Shown here in pieces: positions 25,916-33,933 of a stretch of 64,000 nucleotides of DNA. The notes under the pieces were generated by a model that saw nothing but the letters and a program-made list of their open reading frames with translations, did not search any database and was not told the origin of the DNA. This DNA is from Cellulophaga sp. F20128 (GTDB taxonomy: Bacteria > Bacteroidota > Bacteroidia > Flavobacteriales > Flavobacteriaceae). Location of the stretch: positions 62,001 through 126,000 of the forward strand of contig NZ_JALKBA010000010.1 in the NCBI RefSeq assembly GCF_023015805.1, in the 5' to 3' direction. Numbering within the stretch: the first letter of the stretch is position 1; every line of letters starts with the position of its first letter. Made by a program: the position numbers and the translations under genes.

Positions 25916-26647
25916 TTATTCCAGATTATATTCTACTTTAATATTATCAATCAAAACCTCACCATCAGTTTTAAATGTTTTCAGTGAATTCTTATACATT
26001 TCATATGATACTGAGTATATGTGAAAGTAATTAGCGTAAGTGTCATCTTCAAAAATCATGTTGGTATATTTTGTTCGATTTTTGTTTACATTATAATCTA
26101 CTAAAACGCCTTTTTCTACTGCGTGATTAGTTAATCGGGTTAAATTATCATTTAGAAATTTCTCATCGACCTCCATTTCGAATAAATGCTCGGAATACAA
26201 CACTGAAAGCGCTTCCGTAAGTTCCGTATTTAGTCCATAATCAAGCTCAATTTTTGATTCAAGTAGCCGTATTCCTGTGTCATTAATTTGAATGTCTGGA
26301 TATCCTATGGTATAATAGTATTTGCGGAAATAATCATCATTTGTCAAAAGGGAATCACGTACAACATCACCTTTATTGATATTTTGCATCAAAGGATATA
26401 TGATATCCATATTTTTAAGCCCTCTCTCAATTTCTATAGCTGTATTATTAAAATCTTGCACAATTCGAGTATAAATATTTCGTATTTGTTTTTTCTCTAT
26501 CTGTTTCTGATTCCAATTATTAATAGAAAGTGCTATAAGAATTCCAATAACAACAAGAATAATTTCTCCGATTGCGTAAATCAGATACTTACTCAACTTG
26601 TTTTCAGTTAGCAGTTTTTGTCTAATTCGGCTAAAAAAATTGATCAT
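25916..26647 (-). CDS. DUF6090 family membrane protein, paralog 3
   Basis: A 243-residue paralog. The first 46 residues (MINFFSRIRQKLLTENKLSK, then IGEIILVVIGILIALSINNW) match paralog 1 almost base for base, including the stretch upstream of the start, whereas the C-terminal domain (QKQIEKKQIRNIYTRIVQDF onwards) shares no obvious sequence. This sharp boundary between constant and variable parts suggests gene conversion or recombination in the 5' block. Function unknown. Confidence 0.88.
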   Translation of the reverse strand: MINFFSRIRQKLLTENKLSKYLIYAIGEIILVVIGILIALSINNWNQKQIEKKQIRNIYTRIVQDFNNTAIEIERGLKNMDIIYPLMQNINKGDVVRDSLLTNDDYFRKYYYTIGYPDIQINDTGIRLLESKIELDYGLNTELTEALSVLYSEHLFEMEVDEKFLNDNLTRLTNHAVEKGVLVDYNVNKNRTKYTNMIFEDDTYANYFHIYSVSYEMYKNSLKTFKTDGEVLIDNIKVEYNLE

Positions 26648-26666
26648 AATTTTTAGGTTTTAAATT

Positions 26667-26784
26667 CTCCGCAAGCGGCTATCGCAACCAAATGTTCTCT
26701 TAGCCCTTCGGGGTGCTTACATCAAACATCTACTAGATGTTTGGTATCGCTTCACGATACTTCATTTCAGCAATATCATTCGTT
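26667..26784 (-). promoter_or_regulatory. Structured leader upstream of DUF6090 paralog 3 (copy c)
   Basis: Same series of hairpins as copies a and b, including CAAACATCTACTAGATGTTTG and the intact CCGCttGCGG stem close to the start codon. It ends at CAATATCATT before the SRPBCC gene's upstream sequence. Confidence 0.65.
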
Positions 26785-26822
26785 AGGGTTTGATTTTAAT
26801 GATACCCGATGTTATACCACGT

Positions 26823-27305
26823 TTATAATTCCGGTTTAATTATTACTTTCCATTTATCAGATTCCGCAAATTCTTTTACAATCATATTACGTTTCTTTAA
26901 TAATTCAGACATGTATTGTTTTAAAAACAGAAAGTCAGCTAGCTTTCCCAGAATCCCAAGAGGTGATTTATAATCAAAAATATCAGTCATTAGAGTTCCT
27001 TTATCAGAATCTGAAAAAAGATGTTCGTGTTTAAAACTTTTAAATACTCCATTTAGCATTTCATCAACAAAGTAATTCGGTAGCTCAAATTCCGTTATTT
27101 TGGTAGTCAACGTTTGAGAAATTCCGAAATGTTTGGCTTTCCAGGTAACGCTTTCATTCATTCCAATTAATCCACTTGTCTTACCACTTATAGCTTCTTC
27201 ATTTGTATGCTCGGTTGAAATTTTATGTAAATCAATGCTACGAGATAAATCGAATACTAGATTTTTGTTTGCTTTAATTATAGTACGTAATTCTATTCTA
27301 GGCAT
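26823..27305 (-). CDS. SRPBCC (polyketide cyclase/START-like) family protein
   Basis: A 160-residue soluble protein. MPRIELRTIIKANKNLVFDLSRSIDLHKIS is the classic first strand and helix of the SRPBCC fold, VTWKAKHFGISQTLTTKITEFELPNYFVDEMLNG the central antiparallel sheet, and GTLMTDIFDYKSPLGILGKLADFLFLKQYM the last strand leading into the long C-terminal helix. Such proteins bind hydrophobic ligands; many are annotated only as cell-division-inhibitor-like or ligand-binding. No partner is evident. Confidence 0.85.
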   Translation of the reverse strand: MPRIELRTIIKANKNLVFDLSRSIDLHKISTEHTNEEAISGKTSGLIGMNESVTWKAKHFGISQTLTTKITEFELPNYFVDEMLNGVFKSFKHEHLFSDSDKGTLMTDIFDYKSPLGILGKLADFLFLKQYMSELLKKRNMIVKEFAESDKWKVIIKPEL

Positions 27306-27410
27306 TTAGGTTCTCGAATGTGGTGTAACAGTTGAATTTATTTTCTTCCCTGTAAGGTACGAAACAGGAATGAAATTTACTTGTTGTTGTGCTTTCGTTA
27401 TTTTTTATTC
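27306..27410 (-). repeat. PIE palindromic intergenic element, short form
   Basis: About 105 bases. Plus-strand left GTGTAACAGTTGAATTTATT and right GAAATTTACTTGTTGTTGTG pair imperfectly; CTTTCGTTATTTTTTATTC abuts the end of DUF6090 paralog 4. The inner GGTACGAAACAGG part lacks the TTAGTTGCG stem. Confidence 0.6.
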
Positions 27411-27412
27411 AG

Positions 27413-28135
27413 CTATTGTTCTAATTCTTTGTCAATTTGAGAAATAATATCCTTAAGTGTTTCCTGGTTTATTACAAATGTTCTCCAATAATAAAAATCC
27501 TTTGATTGAAAATAAATATTAAGATCAGCAATTAAATACTCATCCGTTAAATCACTAATGTTTTTATAGGGCTTATAAGCAATTACATGAGCATATTTAT
27601 AATTTAAATCAGATGATTCCTGCCTCAAGATTTCAAATAGATTTTCATTGGTAGGTGCATTAAAAGTATAAAACCTTTGAATATTTGAATATAAGGTGTC
27701 ATTTATTATAAGGTCAGAATTGCCATCAGCAATCATTGCATCGTAGGCACTTTTGCTGGACCGAAAGGGCATATCATATCCAAATAACTCCGAATAAGAT
27801 ATTTTGCTAATAGTATCAAAGCCTTCAAAGGAAGTTATTTCTTTTCGAGGATTAAATGAAGGTAAAACCTTTTTAAAGTACATAATCTCTCTTCCCCAAT
27901 ATGGTTTTAATTCTTCGATTAACTCTAAATCTTTAAACATATCCGAACGAATTTCTTTCAAAATAGTGGTAGCTTTCATTTTGCCCTTTTGAACTTCATT
28001 CCAATTATTAATCTGCAGTGCAATCAAAATCCCAATTACGACAAGAATAATTTCTCCAATTGCGTAAATCAGATATTTACTGAATTTATTTTCAGTCAGC
28101 ATATTTTGTCTAATTTTTCGAAAGAATTTTATCAT
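27413..28135 (-). CDS. DUF6090 family membrane protein, paralog 4
   Basis: A 240-residue paralog with the conserved start (MIKFFRKIRQNMLTENKFSK and IGEIILVVIGILIALQINNW) and another unrelated outer domain (EVQKGKMKATTILKEIRSDM onwards). Unlike the other three copies it lacks the multi-hairpin leader: a PIE right end (CGTTGTGCTTC on the coding strand) comes within about 25 bases of the start codon. It may therefore be controlled differently or be silent. Confidence 0.88.
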   Translation of the reverse strand: MIKFFRKIRQNMLTENKFSKYLIYAIGEIILVVIGILIALQINNWNEVQKGKMKATTILKEIRSDMFKDLELIEELKPYWGREIMYFKKVLPSFNPRKEITSFEGFDTISKISYSELFGYDMPFRSSKSAYDAMIADGNSDLIINDTLYSNIQRFYTFNAPTNENLFEILRQESSDLNYKYAHVIAYKPYKNISDLTDEYLIADLNIYFQSKDFYYWRTFVINQETLKDIISQIDKELEQ

Positions 28136-28157
28136 TTGGTTATTGGTTGGTCATAAT

Positions 28158-28294
28158 GAAGCACAACGTGTTTGTGTATGTAAAGTAGCAGAGTTAAAAT
28201 GCTATTACTTTCATTTTTAAAATAAAAACAGTAGAAAAGCACAAACTTAATAGTTTGCACTTAACTGCTATTTTTTATATACGTGTTAGCTACA
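28158..28294 (-). repeat. PIE palindromic intergenic element
   Basis: Left GCACAACGTGTTTGTGTATG, then TAAAGTAGCAGAGTT; right AACTGCTATTTTTTATATAC and GTGTTAGCTACAGTTATTTC. TAGCAGAGTT pairs with AACTGCTA. The coding-strand left end GAAATAACTGTAGCTAAC lies right at the stop of the next hydrolase gene. Confidence 0.7.
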
Positions 28295-28295
28295 G

Positions 28296-29174
28296 TTATT
28301 TCTTCCATTTTGTAAAATCTGAATCAGGTCTATTAAAAGGTTCTGATAAAAATTTATTCGTAATTGCATTAAATAATTCAGGGTTTGATGCAGGTGTAAA
28401 ATGTGTTTCTCCAGGCATTATGCATAATTGAGCTTTGGGAATATTTTCATATATTTCTAAACTATGTTTAGTTATAATTATATCTTCATCGCCAGCCATT
28501 ATTAAAACTTTTGCTTTTATTTTTGATAAGTCTTGAATTGGGATATTTGGCTGGTCGCCCAAAAGTCCGAGACGTTGTTTTTGTGAGTTCCAATTTTGAG
28601 TAGTATCGTCCTCCTGAATTTTTAATTCAACCATTTTTTTGGATTTCAAAGCGTGATTCACTGCCCAAGAGTTAACAGCTGTAGAATCTGGTCTCAAATT
28701 AGCTCCCATCGCTACAATTTTTTTGATTTTTGATTTACCTGAAATCCCCATCTTCAATCCAATAATTCCACCGTCACTCCATCCAATTATATTAATAGAA
28801 TCTAATTTTAAGTAATTAACTATTGTTTCCCAATCTCTTGTAATTTGAACATATGTCAAAGAATCCGTTTTTAATTCAGATTTCCCATGTCCTCTATTGT
28901 CAGCTATGATTACTCTATATTTAGTTTTGAAATAATCTATTTGATTACCCATTGATTTAATACTACCACTATTTCCGTGAATAAGTAATAATGGTTCTCC
29001 TTTTCCATATTCCTCATAATAAATTTTTGCTCCATCTATTGTGATATAATTCCCGACTGTTTCATTTTCTCCATAAGGTGTGTCAAATTCATTGTTCATT
29101 TTGACTTGAGCATTGGTAATAGTACTAATCAAATAGAAAATAAGTATTCCTAAAAGTTTAATTGAATTTTTCAT
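28296..29174 (-). CDS. Alpha/beta hydrolase, secreted
   Basis: A 292-residue protein with a signal peptide (LGILIFYLISTITNA). EPLLLIHGNSGS is the oxyanion loop, IIGWSDGGIIG carries the nucleophile (GWSDGG), VLIMAGDEDIII the acid, and GETHFTP the His. The core is close to the epoxide-hydrolase/proline-iminopeptidase-like hydrolases common in Bacteroidota, but the substrate cannot be inferred. It has its own PIE elements on both sides. Confidence 0.87.
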   Translation of the reverse strand: MKNSIKLLGILIFYLISTITNAQVKMNNEFDTPYGENETVGNYITIDGAKIYYEEYGKGEPLLLIHGNSGSIKSMGNQIDYFKTKYRVIIADNRGHGKSELKTDSLTYVQITRDWETIVNYLKLDSINIIGWSDGGIIGLKMGISGKSKIKKIVAMGANLRPDSTAVNSWAVNHALKSKKMVELKIQEDDTTQNWNSQKQRLGLLGDQPNIPIQDLSKIKAKVLIMAGDEDIIITKHSLEIYENIPKAQLCIMPGETHFTPASNPELFNAITNKFLSEPFNRPDSDFTKWKK

Positions 29175-29189
29175 ATTGTCGGTTTTAAT

Positions 29190-29323
29190 TGTAGCTAACC
29201 GGTTTGTGTATGGTTAGTTGCGTGGCTCGCGCAACTAAAATAGCAAAAGGAAACCGAACCTTAGGGAAATCCGTAGGATTTTCCAAATAATCACTTGCCC
29301 AAGCAATTAATTATACACTTTGT
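29190..29323 (-). repeat. PIE palindromic intergenic element, interrupted by a group II intron
   Basis: A near twin of the copy at 20655: GGTTTGTGTATGG (29201-29213), perfect stem TTAGTTGCG/CGCAACTAA (29214-29222 and 29230-29238), GGAAATCC/GGATTTTCC hairpin (29265-29284) and CAATTAATTATACACTT. The expected GTTATTCGTTATT end is missing because the group II intron begins here. Confidence 0.75.
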
Positions 29324-29807
29324 GTGTGCCCAGCATGGGCATCTTTACCATATCTAAGATATGGCATTAATCTAGAGGGTGCAAGTCCCTTATGGGCAGG
29401 GGTGACGCCTTGAACCATTAGTAAGCTGCAAGGTTGCTAACCGTGAGGATAGGACTGAAGGAAGCAGGACTACAAAGCTCGGTTCTGACGAACAGAAACC
29501 GTATACGAGGCATAATTGCACGGGTAAGCAAACACATCATTGTAACGCCCAAAGAATACGAAAACTGTATAGGTCTCACGTGTGGGGAAGGACTGAATGA
29601 AGTACTTCTGGAAATTACAATGGGAGCATTGATTTCCGTTATTTGGGTGACCTATTCCCAAGAAAAACTGTAGACTATTCAAAAAGTACAGAATAGTTTC
29701 AATTGGTGTAAAGAGCAATTGAAAAGATGGATTGCGAACCGCCGTATACGAGACCCGTATGTGCGGGTGGTGTGAGAGGCGCACCGTGGGCATATTGCTC
29801 ACTCTAT
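29324..29807 (+). mobile_element. ORF-less group II intron
   Basis: Begins with the group II boundary GTGTGCCCAGCATGGGC, followed by GAGGGTGCAAGTCCCTTATG and GGTTGCTAACCGTGAGGAT, typical of domain I of bacterial introns. ACTATTC/GAATAGT (about 29671-29695) looks like a stub of domain IV where the reverse transcriptase/maturase gene would sit. GAACCGCCGTATACGAGACC and CGTATGTGCGGGTGGTGTGA form domain V, and GTGGGCatattGCTCAC domain VI, with a 3' end at CTCTAT (29807). Total about 484 nucleotides with no ORF for the maturase. It could only move with a protein supplied in trans. Confidence 0.8.
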
Positions 29808-30005
29808 TACCGAGACATCTTTTAATATAACCGTTGAAGCGACTATTGAACCTATTGAAACAGTCACAATCCAGTCGAAGTTATTAAGCTCTTATGTTGA
29901 GCGTTTTCCTAAAATTCCAATATAAACTACGATAATAATAGATATGATAATTGCTGACCCGAGAAATTGTAAAATATCTTCTAAACTACACTCAAATATT
30001 TTGCT
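29808..30005 (-). pseudogene. DUF421 (YetF-like) membrane protein, broken remnant
   Basis: The minus-strand frame reads CSLEDILQFLGSAIIISIII, VVYIGILGKRST, a stop (TAA where CAA is expected), ELNNFDWIVTVSIGSIVAST and VILKDVSV. That is the first part of a DUF421 protein: membrane helix, GKR, NFDxxVTVxxGS block. The remainder is gone; the group II intron adjoins at the break. There is no start codon in frame. So the gene is dead by a nonsense mutation and by loss of its 3' two-thirds. Confidence 0.72.
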
Positions 30006-30009
30006 CGTT

Positions 30010-31755
30010 TTAATTTTTATTTAACCAATCCATATGATTTTGTGTTGCTTTTTGCGCCCATTGTCTTGGACGGGCTCCAAAACACTCTAAAATGGCATCG
30101 ACACCTATTATTGTTCCTTTTGCTAATCTACCAAGAAGTGCAATGGGAACTTTTTGATTTTTATTGTTGGAAATCAAGTATCCGTTTTTATTGGTGGTGA
30201 CACCTAAATCATCGTGGACAACTTTTATAAGACCATCATCAAGCATATTTTGTACTAGTGGCGACCTGACAGCATTAATTTTAGGGGAATCTAAAACCGA
30301 GTCAATCAGTATGGTTGCAGTAAGTGATTTACCGGAATGTTCAAATTGCCAACCTTCAGTAATCAATTCAATATTAGGATCATTGATCATATTCAAATTC
30401 AAAATATCTGCTTTAGCTAATGCCAATAATTGCTGAATACTTTCAACAGGAGGTCCGTAAGAATACCGCTTTGTTGATTCATCCAATGCAATTATTTCTA
30501 CAAAAACTTCATCTGAACAGTCATTAAATGATAAGGCTCTATAGATGGTGGGCTGGCAATGCCTCCATACTTGACCAATGCAATAATCCAAACTCACGGT
30601 GGCATTTCCTGTTGCCATTGCTTCAAAATTGCGCATACTTTTTTCTGCGGATTGTTTAGTAGGTGTAATAAGAGCGTGGGCTATGCTTTGGTCATTCAGC
30701 CAGAGCATAATTAATTTTTCAATCTCTTGTTTTGATAAATTTTGGATGTTGTTTGCATTCTTTAATTTAGAGAAAACACTTGCCGCAATTGGGGCAAAGG
30801 CAGCCAGTAAGAAATGAGGGCTTTCTGCATCTTTCTGAATCTGTGTATTGCCAATTTGCTTTTCAAAACTCAAAATAGAGGCTTTGGAAGGTTTAAACCA
30901 ACTATCTATTCGTGCATTTAAAGGTTTAGGAACAGGTGGCAATCCATCTAGCGAAAACGGAATGAACAAATTCTTGATTGCATGTTCTGTTTGATACGTG
31001 CATAAAACATTTTCTTTCTGATTGATATAAAAACCACCAAATTTTTCAGCTATTGCCCTTACCACATCGATCATAGCCAGCCCAAAGCCTCGAATTGCAA
31101 TAGTGCTTTTACTGGTTAGATTATTGTGATTTAAGAAGTTGTCGACTGGGTAGGGCGATTTGAAAAGAGTTGTATTTTCGTTGTCCTTAGCATATTTATC
31201 CCAATCTAATAGTTGGTTAGAAAGTTCTGTGCTTTGATGCCCGATGGTTAATAATATTTCATCAAACGCATTATGTCGAGTAGAGTCTGTGATTATTTGA
31301 AGTTGGTTATAATCTATCCACTCTATTTTTATAGCCTGCTCTTTATGTAGCGACACAATCTTTGCTTTTAAAAGAGGTTTTATAAGCGATTGGAATCTTT
31401 CGACCAAGAATTTCCCCAATTTCGCACGAGGGGGATAAGTATCTATTTCATTTTCCGAAAGAGTGCTGAAATCTTTGTTAATCCACTCGTGGTACGAAGG
31501 AAAGGGTTTAATTTTTACAGTTTCAGTATTAATGGCTTTTCGCCCTTCTAATGCAAGTACCCTTTCAGTAATATTTATCCAGTTTGATGCATTTTGGTCT
31601 AAATCATAGACTTGTCCATTGCCAAAATTACCAGTAGTTTCAAAGAGTGATATGTGAATATTTATAAGACTGTTTTGTTCAGCCAATTCAACAATTAATC
31701 TTTCTAAAGCATATCCGCCTCTGGGTCCAATACCTATGATTCCAACTTTCCTCAT
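30010..31755 (-). CDS. FAD/NAD(P)-binding protein (FAD-NAD(P)-binding domain family)
   Basis: A protein of about 581 residues from the ATG at 31755 (MRKVGIIGIGPRGGYALERL), a Rossmann GxGxxG variant. The longer frame to 31839 would run through a PIE element. The family is the FAD-NAD(P)-binding group found beside biosynthetic genes: FETTGNFGNGQVYDLDQNAS, TYPPRAKLGKFL, GFGLAMIDVVRAIAEKFGG, and a C-terminal FGARPRQWAQK. It is probably a flavin-dependent oxidoreductase or monooxygenase-like enzyme of unknown substrate. No partner genes are adjacent. Confidence 0.82.
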   Translation of the reverse strand: MRKVGIIGIGPRGGYALERLIVELAEQNSLINIHISLFETTGNFGNGQVYDLDQNASNWINITERVLALEGRKAINTETVKIKPFPSYHEWINKDFSTLSENEIDTYPPRAKLGKFLVERFQSLIKPLLKAKIVSLHKEQAIKIEWIDYNQLQIITDSTRHNAFDEILLTIGHQSTELSNQLLDWDKYAKDNENTTLFKSPYPVDNFLNHNNLTSKSTIAIRGFGLAMIDVVRAIAEKFGGFYINQKENVLCTYQTEHAIKNLFIPFSLDGLPPVPKPLNARIDSWFKPSKASILSFEKQIGNTQIQKDAESPHFLLAAFAPIAASVFSKLKNANNIQNLSKQEIEKLIMLWLNDQSIAHALITPTKQSAEKSMRNFEAMATGNATVSLDYCIGQVWRHCQPTIYRALSFNDCSDEVFVEIIALDESTKRYSYGPPVESIQQLLALAKADILNLNMINDPNIELITEGWQFEHSGKSLTATILIDSVLDSPKINAVRSPLVQNMLDDGLIKVVHDDLGVTTNKNGYLISNNKNQKVPIALLGRLAKGTIIGVDAILECFGARPRQWAQKATQNHMDWLNKN

Positions 31756-31784
31756 ATTGTAATGTATTTCGTTTCTCAAATTAC

Positions 31785-31926
31785 AACCAACGGTTTGGCT
31801 CGTATGTTTCGGTCTGGGAAATCCGTTAGGATTTTTCAAGATCGGAATCGAGCCAGATTAAAAGTATTAAATTTTCTCTTTTAAAAAAGGCAAGACTGAA
31901 TTATAGCCATTGTTGTAGCCAGTTAT
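31785..31926 (-). repeat. PIE palindromic intergenic element
   Basis: ACCAACGGTTTGGCTCGTAT begins the element; TTGGCTCG pairs with CGAGCCAG, and GAAATCCgttaGGATTTTTC is the middle hairpin. Coding-strand left end AAATAACTGGCTACAAC follows the methionine aminopeptidase gene. GGCTCGTATGTTT is shared with the copy at 34901. Confidence 0.7.
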
Positions 31927-32691
31927 TTAATTCCAAATTTCATTAGATTCTGTTAAAATGACTGGATAGTTATCAGTTACAAGTATTGTTTGTTCGTGTT
32001 GGGTTACATATCCACCTTTGTTTCCGACTAAAGTCCAACCATCATTCAGTTCGACAGCAACAGTTGAGTTTGTTGAAATAAATGTTTCTATTGCTACCGT
32101 TGTATTTTTCTTAAATCGTTCTCTGTTACTTTTAACTCTATAATTTAAAATATTCTCAGGTTCTTCGTGTAAACTTCTACCAACTCCGTGACCAGCCAAA
32201 TTTTTAATTACTTTAAATCCTGACTTTTTAGCTTCTGTTTCTATTAAATATCCAATTTCAGAAATTTTTACTCCGCCTTTAATATTGCCTATTGCTTTGC
32301 GTAAAATGTTTTTAGAAGCATCTACAAGAGGTTGGTGATTATGAATGTCTTTTCCAAGTATAAAAGAACCTCCATTATCAGACCAAAAACCATTTAGTTC
32401 TGCTGAAACATCAATATTAATTAAATCTCCTTCCTGCAGTATTTTTTTCTCGGATGGTATTCCGTGAGCCGCTTCTTTATTTACACTTATACAAGAGTAA
32501 CCAGGAAATCCATAAGTTTCGTATGGTGCAGATTTAGCGCCATAACTCTTTAAAATTGCTCCTCCATATTCATCAAGCTCTTTAGTTGACATCCCAACTT
32601 TTGCGTATTCTCTCATTAGTTTTAGTGTAGTTCCAACAACTTCACTTATTTTTTGCATCCCTATTAATTCAGATTCTTTTGTTATTGACAT
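31927..32691 (-). CDS. map: Type I methionine aminopeptidase, probably a second copy
   Basis: A 254-residue enzyme that removes the initiator Met. All metal ligands are present: Asp94 (INIDVS), Asp105 (FWSDNGG), His168 (AGHGVGRSLHEEP), Glu202 (AIETF) and a final Glu (about 233, THEQTILV). His76 (AAHGIP) matches the substrate-binding His. Wording departs from housekeeping Map in places, for instance AIETFIST instead of the usual TIEPM. A housekeeping copy is normally found in the ribosomal-protein region, so this one in the accessory array is probably an additional paralog. Confidence 0.9.
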   Translation of the reverse strand: MSITKESELIGMQKISEVVGTTLKLMREYAKVGMSTKELDEYGGAILKSYGAKSAPYETYGFPGYSCISVNKEAAHGIPSEKKILQEGDLINIDVSAELNGFWSDNGGSFILGKDIHNHQPLVDASKNILRKAIGNIKGGVKISEIGYLIETEAKKSGFKVIKNLAGHGVGRSLHEEPENILNYRVKSNRERFKKNTTVAIETFISTNSTVAVELNDGWTLVGNKGGYVTQHEQTILVTDNYPVILTESNEIWN

Positions 32692-32704
32692 TTCGTTTTT
32701 TTTA

Positions 32705-32850
32705 ATTAGCTACAACGTGTTCGTGTATAGTTTCGTTGGGTTTGGTACTAAGATAGCAAAAAAGCGTTGCAGTAAGGAAATCCGCTAGGATTTCCGAGGC
32801 ACTCTTTACCCACAGTCAAACAATTAATTAAACTCAGTGTTAGACACTGG
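32705..32850 (-). repeat. PIE palindromic intergenic element
   Basis: Left GCTACAACGTGTTCGTGTAT; middle GGAAATCCgctaGGATTTCC, a perfect eight-bp stem; right CAATTAATTAAACTCAGTGT and CACTGGCAATT. CAGTGttagaCACTG forms a further small hairpin at the right end. Confidence 0.7.
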
Positions 32851-32857
32851 CAATTTT

Positions 32858-33436
32858 TCAGTTCAAATTTTCTAAAAAGTCAATTAATGGTAAAATTCCT
32901 TTATTATTTTCTTTTTTTCTTTTTTCTATTGAATAATACATCACGCAAATCATTAAAACTGTGAATACAACGTGAATAATTATCCTTACAGTTATTGATA
33001 CATTGAATTTTTGTAAAACATCAATGTAGCCTATATTTATTCCTAAAGCTAATAGAAATGTATAGAACCACATATATCTTGATGTAGTTAACATTCGTTG
33101 CTTTAGTTTATGAATAAGGTTTTTTATATACTTATGATTATTTAATTCAGCATCATTGCTTATTAAGCTATACTTACTTCTATAAGATTGGATTAGTATC
33201 ATTATCATACCAAAACTAATTAGGACGATAGATATTAAATAATATATATTTGAGAGTATAGGAAGTAATGTTGCTAAAACTATTATCGTAACTGGAACAG
33301 CAACGAGTAAAATGATTCTTTCTAACTTTCCTTTCTTTTCAATTTTGTTTAAATGAGTAATCAACTTACTTACATCTAAAGGTGTCGCCTTTTCTTCTTT
33401 CCAAAGGTTTTGCCAATTTGTAATATCGTTCTCCAT
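32858..33436 (-). CDS. Membrane protein next to ECF sigma factor, possible anti-sigma factor
   Basis: A 192-residue protein with about 70 cytoplasm-like N-terminal residues (NDITNWQNLWKEEKATPLDV) and four hydrophobic helices (IILLVAVPVTIIVLATLLPIL, YYLISIVLISFGMIMILI, MWFYTFLLALGINIG, IIIHVVFTVLMICVMYY). The gene begins two bases after the stop of an ECF sigma-factor gene, the usual place of a membrane anti-sigma factor. No classic zinc HxxxCxxC anti-sigma motif is seen. Membership in this regulatory pair is inferred from position. Confidence 0.65.
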   Translation of the reverse strand: MENDITNWQNLWKEEKATPLDVSKLITHLNKIEKKGKLERIILLVAVPVTIIVLATLLPILSNIYYLISIVLISFGMIMILIQSYRSKYSLISNDAELNNHKYIKNLIHKLKQRMLTTSRYMWFYTFLLALGINIGYIDVLQKFNVSITVRIIIHVVFTVLMICVMYYSIEKRKKENNKGILPLIDFLENLN

Positions 33437-33438
33437 AA

Positions 33439-33933
33439 TTATTTGAGTTTTTTACTCAATGTTTTTTTAATTCTATTTATTCTAACTCCAACATTCGAAG
33501 TTTTCAATCCAGTTATATTTGAAATGTCGTCATAACTACAATTCTCTAATAATAATCCTATAATTATTCTATCTATTTCTTTAAGTAATGAAATGGCTTT
33601 ATAGAGTTTTTTTACTTCTTGTTCTTTATCAGTTGAGTTCAAATTCTCACTTTCGTAATGAGGAATATTGGGTTGATAATCTATCTCTTTTTTGTTTAAT
33701 TTGGTTTTTCGATTTAGAGTTAAGAGTGCTGTGTTTGTTGTAATTCGATAAATCCAAGTATCTATATTGCTCTCATTTCTAAACGTGTCTAAATTATTCC
33801 AAACTTTTATAAGAACTTCTTGAAACAAATCATCAGCATCAGTTTTATTTCCCATAAATCCCAAACAAAGTCGATAGACTTTATCTTTTGATTGCTCGTA
33901 GACTTTTTTAAATTTTTGTTCTTTATTCTTCAT
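33439..33933 (-). CDS. RNA polymerase ECF-type sigma factor
   Basis: A 164-residue extracytoplasmic-function sigma factor with both DNA-binding regions. Region 2 is FKKVYEQSKDKVYRLCLGFM to DADDLFQEVLIKVWNNLDTF with TWIYRITTNTALL, and region 4 is IDRIIIGLLLENCSYDDISNITGLKTSNVGVRINRIKKTL in outline. It overlaps the upstream hydrolase gene by 11 bases and is followed within two bases by a membrane protein, so the three are one transcript. It probably controls its own operon and unknown targets. Confidence 0.92.
   Translation of the reverse strand: MKNKEQKFKKVYEQSKDKVYRLCLGFMGNKTDADDLFQEVLIKVWNNLDTFRNESNIDTWIYRITTNTALLTLNRKTKLNKKEIDYQPNIPHYESENLNSTDKEQEVKKLYKAISLLKEIDRIIIGLLLENCSYDDISNITGLKTSNVGVRINRIKKTLSKKLK

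Noticed and set aside
29434-29802. Two overlapping frames (79 and 110 codons, opposite strands) within the group II intron
   Set aside because: They translate structured intron RNA; neither has reverse transcriptase motifs such as YADD.
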